DNA from: Devosia nitrariae
GTDB lineage: Bacteria; Pseudomonadota; Alphaproteobacteria; Rhizobiales; Devosiaceae
Reading direction: 5' to 3'
Assembly: GCF_030160115.1 (NCBI RefSeq)
Contig: NZ_BSNS01000011.1
Coordinates: forward strand, 372,001 to 436,000
DNA length: 64,000 nucleotides
In this document: piece by piece, positions 60,047 to 64,000 of the stretch
Numbering within the stretch: position 1 is the first letter of the stretch
How the letters are laid out: every line of letters begins with the position of its first letter
Position numbers and translations under genes: made by a program
Notes under the pieces: generated by a model
Told to the model about the DNA's origin: nothing
What the model saw: only the letters and a program-made list of their open reading frames with translations
Databases searched by the model: none

Positions 60047-60652
60047 CTAGACCTCCACCTTGACACCGCGCGGCAGGCCGATGACCTGTCGCCCGCAAAC
60101 GAACAGCACGTCGACGCCCTGCGGATAGAGCGCATGGTTGTCGTCCCATTGTGCCCAGAAGCCTTCCGGCAGGGCGGCAATGGCGACCTCGATCGAGCCG
60201 TTGATGCCCGGGCCCGTCCAGCGCGTCGCAGATCCGCCGGTCAGCGCCGGGACCTGGATGACCAGAGTCGAGGATCGGTCCGGGTGCCGATCCTCGCCGA
60301 TGTCGAAATCGCCGAGACCCGGCAGGTGCCTGGCGTCCGCCACCAGCGCGAATTGGGCGTCGTGTGTCTCGGAGACGATCGGCGAGCCGCAGTGGAAACG
60401 GATCCAGGCGGGAACCGGTCCCGCGGCCGCCGGCGCGTCCAGCCAGACCTTGGTGTCGAAGTCGAAGAGGGTCAGAGCGATGGCGGCCGTTGCCGGATCG
60501 AGCGGCGCCGGAGGGTCGAGCGACACCTCCAGCGTTGTGATCCTGCCGGCATAGGCAAGGGCATCGAGGAGGGCACGGAACCCGGCCTGCGCCTCGAAGA
60601 CGGCATCGGTAAAGCCGGGCTTTAAGAGCGCGGCATCGTGGGAAGTGCTCAT
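60047..60652 (-). CDS. phnH: Phosphonate C-P lyase system protein PhnH
   Basis: The 201-residue protein reads LLKPGFTDAVFEAQAGFRALLDALAYAGRI at residues 9-38 and WIRFHCGSPIVSETHDAQFALVAD near 103, typical for PhnH, a PLP-transferase-like fold without the cofactor. The C-terminal GFWAQWDDNHALYPQGVDVLFVCGRQVIGLPRGVKVEV is highly conserved. It dimerises in the GHIJ core complex. Its start overlaps the phnG stop. Confidence 0.95.
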   Translation of the reverse strand: MSTSHDAALLKPGFTDAVFEAQAGFRALLDALAYAGRITTLEVSLDPPAPLDPATAAIALTLFDFDTKVWLDAPAAAGPVPAWIRFHCGSPIVSETHDAQFALVADARHLPGLGDFDIGEDRHPDRSSTLVIQVPALTGGSATRWTGPGINGSIEVAIAALPEGFWAQWDDNHALYPQGVDVLFVCGRQVIGLPRGVKVEV

Positions 60653-61110
60653 TTCGGATTGTCCCCGCGCACCATGGTGAAGAAGTCGACCTTGGTCGCC
60701 GCCGCCTTGCGGCTCTTCAGGTCTCGGTCGGTTTGCTGCCTGCGGGCTATCGGAGCGATGACGCTACCCTCGATGCGCAGCCGTTCGCCGGTCTGCATGA
60801 GCGCATCGAAGATGGCAGCGAGCTCGGCTTTGCGCTGGTCGCGCCCGGCCGCATAGCTCGTGCCCGCCGTGCCGTCGGCGAGCCGTACCGCGCAACGCGT
60901 GACGGTCACTTCGCCAAGGTTGAACGGATTGCCGGTACCGCCGGCGCGGCCGCGTACCATGGCGAGACCCGTTTCGGGCCGGCGCAGGAACTCGTAAGCG
61001 GGCGGTTCGACGATCGCCTTCCAGGCGGATTCGAGTTCCGCACGGGTGGCGCGGGCAAGGATGCCCATCCAACGTGCCCGCGCTGCCTGCGGCTCCGGAG
61101 AATTGTTCAT
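60649..61110 (-). CDS. phnG: Phosphonate C-P lyase system protein PhnG
   Basis: A 153-residue protein. ARWMGILARATRAELESAW is at residues 12-30, then RRPETGLAMVRGRAGGTGNPFNLGEVTVTRCAVRLADG near 42-79, the PhnG core. GHGYAxGRD appears here as TSYAAGRDQRKAELAAIFDALMQ. It is the first gene of the phn operon and the smallest core subunit. The ATG at 61110 has CCGGAGAA inside the gene only; the leader upstream has no strong Shine-Dalgarno. A regulatory region with phnF lies upstream. Confidence 0.94.
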   Translation of the reverse strand: MNNSPEPQAARARWMGILARATRAELESAWKAIVEPPAYEFLRRPETGLAMVRGRAGGTGNPFNLGEVTVTRCAVRLADGTAGTSYAAGRDQRKAELAAIFDALMQTGERLRIEGSVIAPIARRQQTDRDLKSRKAAATKVDFFTMVRGDNPK

Positions 61111-61126
61111 CTGGCGAACCTATTCA

Positions 61127-61141
61127 TCTAAACGTCTAGAC
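61127..61141. promoter_or_regulatory. Probable PhnF operator
   Basis: TCTAAACGTCTAGA (61127-61140) is a near-perfect palindrome and its right part with the next base forms the perfect palindrome GTCTAGAC (61134-61141). GTxTAGAC-type cores are typical for HutC-subfamily GntR repressors. It lies 17-31 bases before phnG, downstream of the proposed promoter, where a repressor would block the operon. Confidence 0.5.
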
Positions 61142-61182
61142 CTTTTTGAGAGGACATGCTATCCGTCATTTCCGTCGCGCCC

Positions 61183-61216
61183 CTTATGCCCCGACTCCGT
61201 GACGTCACCGTGACAC
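61183..61216 (-). promoter_or_regulatory. PHO-box-like site and -10 of the phn operon
   Basis: GTGACGT (61199-61205) and GTGACAC (61210-61216) are direct repeats with a 4-base spacer, 11-base period. On the minus strand this reads GTGTCAC-N4-ACGTCAC, close to the CTGTCAT-N4-CTGTCAT PHO box. CATAAG (61188-61183, minus) sits 10 bases after it as a possible -10. Phosphate-starvation control of phnGHIJKLM by PhoB is thus likely; the second repeat is the weaker match. Confidence 0.45.
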
Positions 61217-61251
61217 GCTTTTAGTTTTCTTGTGCTTTGGGAGAGAACGCA

Positions 61252-61980
61252 ATGACCACGCGCCGCGCCGGTTTTCCCCTCTGGCAGCAGATCGCCGATG
61301 TGGTCACCCAGGAGATCCGCGACCGTGTCTATGCCCCTGGCGATCGGCTGCCGACCGAGATGGAGCTGGCGCAGCGCTTCGGCGTCAACCGTCATACCGT
61401 GCGCCGCGCCGTCGCTTCGCTTCAGGATTTCGGCCTCCTGCGCATCGAGCAGGGCAGGGGCACGTTCGTCCAGGAGGACATCGTCGACTATCCCTTGAGC
61501 CGGCGCACCCGCTTTTCCGAGATCGTCCGCCGCCAGGCCAAGACCCCTTCGGGCGAGCACCTGCGCTCGGCGACGATCCCGGCGGACGCGACCATCGCCG
61601 AGGCGTTGTCCATCAAACTCGGCGCGCCAGTGGCGCTCATCGAGACCGTCGGCAAGGTCGATGACCAGCCGGTGAGTCTCGCCGCACACCACTTCCCGCT
61701 CGAGCGCTTCCCCGACCTCTTCGACGCCTATGAGGCGACCCGGAAGATTACCCCCATGTTCGAGCGCCTGGGCGTTGCCGACTATGTGCGCAAATCGACC
61801 AAGGTGACGGCGCGCATGCCCGACAGCTACGAGATGCGGCACCTGCGCCTCGCGCGTATGACCCCTGTGCTGGCCGTCGAAGCGGTCAATGTCGACGGTG
61901 AGGGACGGCCGGTCGAATACGGACAGACGCGGTTTTCTTCGAGCCGGGTGCAGATCGTGATCGACACGCTGCCGGAATAG
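61252..61980 (+). CDS. phnF: PhnF, GntR-family (HutC subfamily) regulator of phosphonate genes
   Basis: A 242-residue protein: GntR winged helix at residues 8-75 (PLWQQIADVVTQEIRDRVYAPGDRLPTEMELAQRFGVNRHTVRRAVASLQDFGLLRIEQGRGTFV) and a C-terminal UTRA ligand domain (LSRRTRFSEIVRRQAKTP; VALIETVGKVDDQPVSLAAHHFP). GGGAGAGAACGC precedes ATG 61252. It is divergent from phnG and, as in characterised homologues, probably represses the phn operon, here through the palindrome at 61127. Confidence 0.92.
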   Translation: MTTRRAGFPLWQQIADVVTQEIRDRVYAPGDRLPTEMELAQRFGVNRHTVRRAVASLQDFGLLRIEQGRGTFVQEDIVDYPLSRRTRFSEIVRRQAKTPSGEHLRSATIPADATIAEALSIKLGAPVALIETVGKVDDQPVSLAAHHFPLERFPDLFDAYEATRKITPMFERLGVADYVRKSTKVTARMPDSYEMRHLRLARMTPVLAVEAVNVDGEGRPVEYGQTRFSSSRVQIVIDTLPE

Positions 61981-62093
61981 TCTGGCGAGCTGGCTGCAGC
62001 AGCTAGGTCGCCTCCGGTAGCTCCGGCCCGGCGAGCTTTTCTCCTTGCCTCAATCCGGCGTGAGAAGACGCGGACGCGTCTCCCTGTGCTCAC

Positions 62094-63323
62094 TTATTCA
62101 GAGCGAAGTGCTTCGACCGGTGACTTGCGGGATGCGTGGACTGCCGGATAGATGCCGAAGACAAGGCCAACAAGGGCCGAGAACGTGAAGGCGAGGAGCA
62201 TGGGGTCGGCAGTGACCTCGACGCGCATATCGAGCTGCCGCACAAAGATTGCTCCGACGATCCCGACAACCGCTCCCGCAAGGCCACCGGCCACCGAGAG
62301 GACAGTCGCTTCAGCAAGGAACTGCAGGAGGATGTCGCGGGGAGTGCCGCCGACGGCCATACGAATGCCGATTTCGCGCGTCCGTTCGGTCACCGAAACG
62401 AGCATGATGTTCATGATGCCTATCCCGCCGACGAGAAGCGAAATGGACGCGATGGCTGCAAGCAGACGCGTCATCGCCGCCGAGGATTCCTGCTGAAGGT
62501 TCAGCATCTCGGCGACGTTGTTGATGCGGAAGTCGTCGGCCTGACCGGGGCGCAGCCTGTGCTGGAAACGCAGGATGTCGCGGACCTCCTCGATTCCGGC
62601 ATCGATCCCTTCGCTGTCGGCGATCTTGACGGTGATCATGCCGACCGAATGGGTCTTGACGCTGCTCCGGCCGACAATCTGTTCGCGGGCGGTCGTCAAG
62701 GGCAGGAAGATGACGTCGTCGTCGTCCGTGCCGTCCATCGACTTGCCCTTGGCTGCCAGCAGACCAATCACCTCGACCGGAACCTGGTTGACCCGCACGG
62801 TCTGGCCGATCGGATCGACATCGCCGAACAGCGTTTCTGCGGCCGTTTGGCCGAGCATCGCCACCTTGGCGGATGTTTCGACATCCTCCGCGACGATCGT
62901 GCGACCAGACGCGAGACGCCAGTTGCGCGCCGTGAAGAACTCCTCGGTGATGCCCTGAAGCGCCGTCGACGCGTTGCCACGGGGCGTGACGAGCTGGGCA
63001 ACACCCGGGACACTCGGGGCAGCCGTGACGATGCCATAGCTTTCGTCACGAAGGGAAATGGCGTCCTCGTCGCTGAGAGTTGGACGTATGAGTGCAGACT
63101 GCGTGCCGCTGGCGGACGCCGCTGCGCCTGGCATGACCACGATGATGTTGGTGCCTGTCCGCTCGATCTCTTCGCGGATCAGCGCCTGCGTCCCGGCGCC
63201 GATGGCCACCATGACCACCACGGACGCCACTCCGATGACGATGCCCAGTGTCGTCAGCGCGCTTCGCAGGCCATTTGCGCGCAAGGCCCGCGCCGCCGAG
63301 CGCAATGTGTCCGCGGGGCTCAT
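62094..63323 (-). CDS. MacB-like ABC transporter permease
   Basis: A 409-residue protein with a MacB periplasmic core domain. Membrane span 1 is [23 protein letters not shown] near residues 20-42; the periplasmic part includes [11 protein letters not shown]-like [15 protein letters not shown] and [22 protein letters not shown]; the FtsX domain has [37 protein letters not shown], and two more spans follow to the end. The start overlaps the ATPase stop (ATGA). Such pairs drive mechanotransmission for export of lipoproteins, peptides or drugs. No membrane-fusion gene is visible in the window. Confidence 0.9.
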   Translation of the reverse strand: MSPADTLRSAARALRANGLRSALTTLGIVIGVASVVVMVAIGAGTQALIREEIERTGTNIIVVMPGAAASASGTQSALIRPTLSDEDAISLRDESYGIVTAAPSVPGVAQLVTPRGNASTALQGITEEFFTARNWRLASGRTIVAEDVETSAKVAMLGQTAAETLFGDVDPIGQTVRVNQVPVEVIGLLAAKGKSMDGTDDDDVIFLPLTTAREQIVGRSSVKTHSVGMITVKIADSEGIDAGIEEVRDILRFQHRLRPGQADDFRINNVAEMLNLQQESSAAMTRLLAAIASISLLVGGIGIMNIMLVSVTERTREIGIRMAVGGTPRDILLQFLAEATVLSVAGGLAGAVVGIVGAIFVRQLDMRVEVTADPMLLAFTFSALVGLVFGIYPAVHASRKSPVEALRSE

Positions 63324-64000
63324 TGCTCCACCAGGGCGAGTTTCGCGCGACGTTCGATGACTTCGGCGGCGGTCGGATGGTCGGAGTCCTTTCCCACACG
63401 CCCGTCCTTGAGCGCGATCCTGCGGCGCAGCCGGTCGGCGACGGAGACATCGTGCGTGACGACGACAAGTGCGGTGCCGCCGGCATTTATGCCCTCGAGC
63501 ACTTCCAGGATCTCGTTGCCGGTTCGCGTGTCGAGCGCGCCGGTCGGCTCGTCGGCCAGAATCAGGTCCGGATCGTTGACCAGCGACCGTGCAATGGCGA
63601 CGCGCTGCTGCTGTCCGCCGGAAAGCTGGTTCGGCAGATGGTTCATACGCTCCGAGAGGCCGAGGCGCTCCAGCGTCGCCGCAGCCTTCTCGCGGCGTTT
63701 GCGCGGTGGCAATCCGGCATAGGCCAGGGGGAGTTCCACATTTTCGATGGCCGTGAGCCGCGGCAGCAGGTTGAACCCCTGGAACACGAAGCCGATCCGG
63801 CGGCAGCGGATGGCCGCCAGTGCCGCTGCCGACATCTTGCCGACCTCGTCGCCACCGAGCCGGTAGCTGCCGATCGTTGGCGGGTCGAGGCAGCCGAGGA
63901 TGGCAAGCAGCGTCGATTTGCCTGAGCCCGAGGGCCCCATGATCGCAACGGCCTCGCCCTCGTCGATGGTCAGGGAGACGTCGCGCAGCGCATCGATTGC
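63320..64000 (-). CDS. MacB/LolD-like ABC transporter ATP-binding protein, N-terminus outside the window
   Basis: At least 227 codons are present; the reading frame is open through base 64000, where it reads [20 protein letters not shown] before Walker [20 protein letters not shown]. The Q-loop [22 protein letters not shown], signature [15 protein letters not shown] and Walker [14 protein letters not shown] with VTHDV all follow. This is the MacB/LolD group (LxxDRPTxGxxR-type spacer seen as [11 protein letters not shown]). It pairs with the permease at 62094. The start codon is to the right of the window. Confidence 0.93.
   Translation of the reverse strand, partial: AIDALRDVSLTIDEGEAVAIMGPSGSGKSTLLAILGCLDPPTIGSYRLGGDEVGKMSAAALAAIRCRRIGFVFQGFNLLPRLTAIENVELPLAYAGLPPRKRREKAAATLERLGLSERMNHLPNQLSGGQQQRVAIARSLVNDPDLILADEPTGALDTRTGNEILEVLEGINAGGTALVVVTHDVSVADRLRRRIALKDGRVGKDSDHPTAAEVIERRAKLALVEQ

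Noticed and set aside
61981-62093. Terminator between phnF and the MacB-like permease gene
   Set aside because: Several GC repeats are present, but no clean stem with a T tract could be drawn.

Overview
The window looks like chromosomal DNA of a high-GC alphaproteobacterium, most likely Hyphomicrobiales (a Devosia-like genus is my best guess, from gene content only). The evidence is the very large NAD-dependent glutamate dehydrogenase, the abundance of oligosaccharide and sugar ABC transporters, a phnGHIJKL cluster under a HutC-type PhnF, and dispersed inverted repeats of kinds common in Rhizobiales. No rRNA, tRNA, CRISPR array, prophage or complete insertion sequence was seen. No gene-free stretch exceeds about 225 bases.

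Layout. 1-7.4 kb: the 5' end of nadC, a 34-residue lipoprotein gene missed by length filters, an AAC(3)-type acetyltransferase paired with an AGE-family sugar isomerase, fructose-1,6-bisphosphatase, and a complete polar amino acid ABC importer. 7.4-12.2 kb: a GNAT acetyltransferase overlapping the 1577-residue glutamate dehydrogenase. 12.3-20.9 kb: an alpha-galactoside utilisation locus (AraC-type regulator, family 5 binding protein, two permeases, fused double ATPase, GH4 alpha-galactosidase of CHSV type). 21-28.2 kb: an accessory patch with two vapBC toxin-antitoxin pairs, a damaged lone HigA, a flavin-dependent halogenase with intact catalytic residues, a second GH4 enzyme (CHGV type), an AraC regulator and an aldo/keto reductase. 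28.2-36.9 kb: an arabino-oligosaccharide locus (second family 5 importer, GH51 arabinofuranosidase, an ArsR-type regulator with a large C-terminal domain).

37-49.7 kb: a LacI-controlled sugar operon with a family 1 importer, two tandem GH63-like hydrolases separated by a GDSL hydrolase and an SDR dehydrogenase, then an MDR/Gfo-Idh dehydrogenase pair and a divergent beta-propeller lactonase. Together these suggest import, hydrolysis, deacylation and oxidation of a glycoside whose identity I cannot read. 49.8-52.3 kb: Lrp regulator, arginase and ornithine cyclodeaminase, an arginine-to-proline route. 52.5-54 kb: a small ArsR/SRPBCC/DHFR-like operon. 54-62 kb: carbon-phosphorus lyase operon phnGHIJKL followed by two tandem phnM genes, with phnF divergent and a PHO-box-like site plus a PhnF-type palindrome between them. 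62.1-64 kb: a MacB-like permease and the ATPase that runs off the window.

Recurrent architecture: each binding-protein gene in a transport operon is followed by an intercistronic hairpin before the permease genes, and several regulators have clear palindromes at their promoters. The most unusual points are the LacI-controlled GH63 cluster, the halogenase among toxin-antitoxin genes, the shared operator linking the ArsR-like sensor to GH51, and the duplicated phnM.
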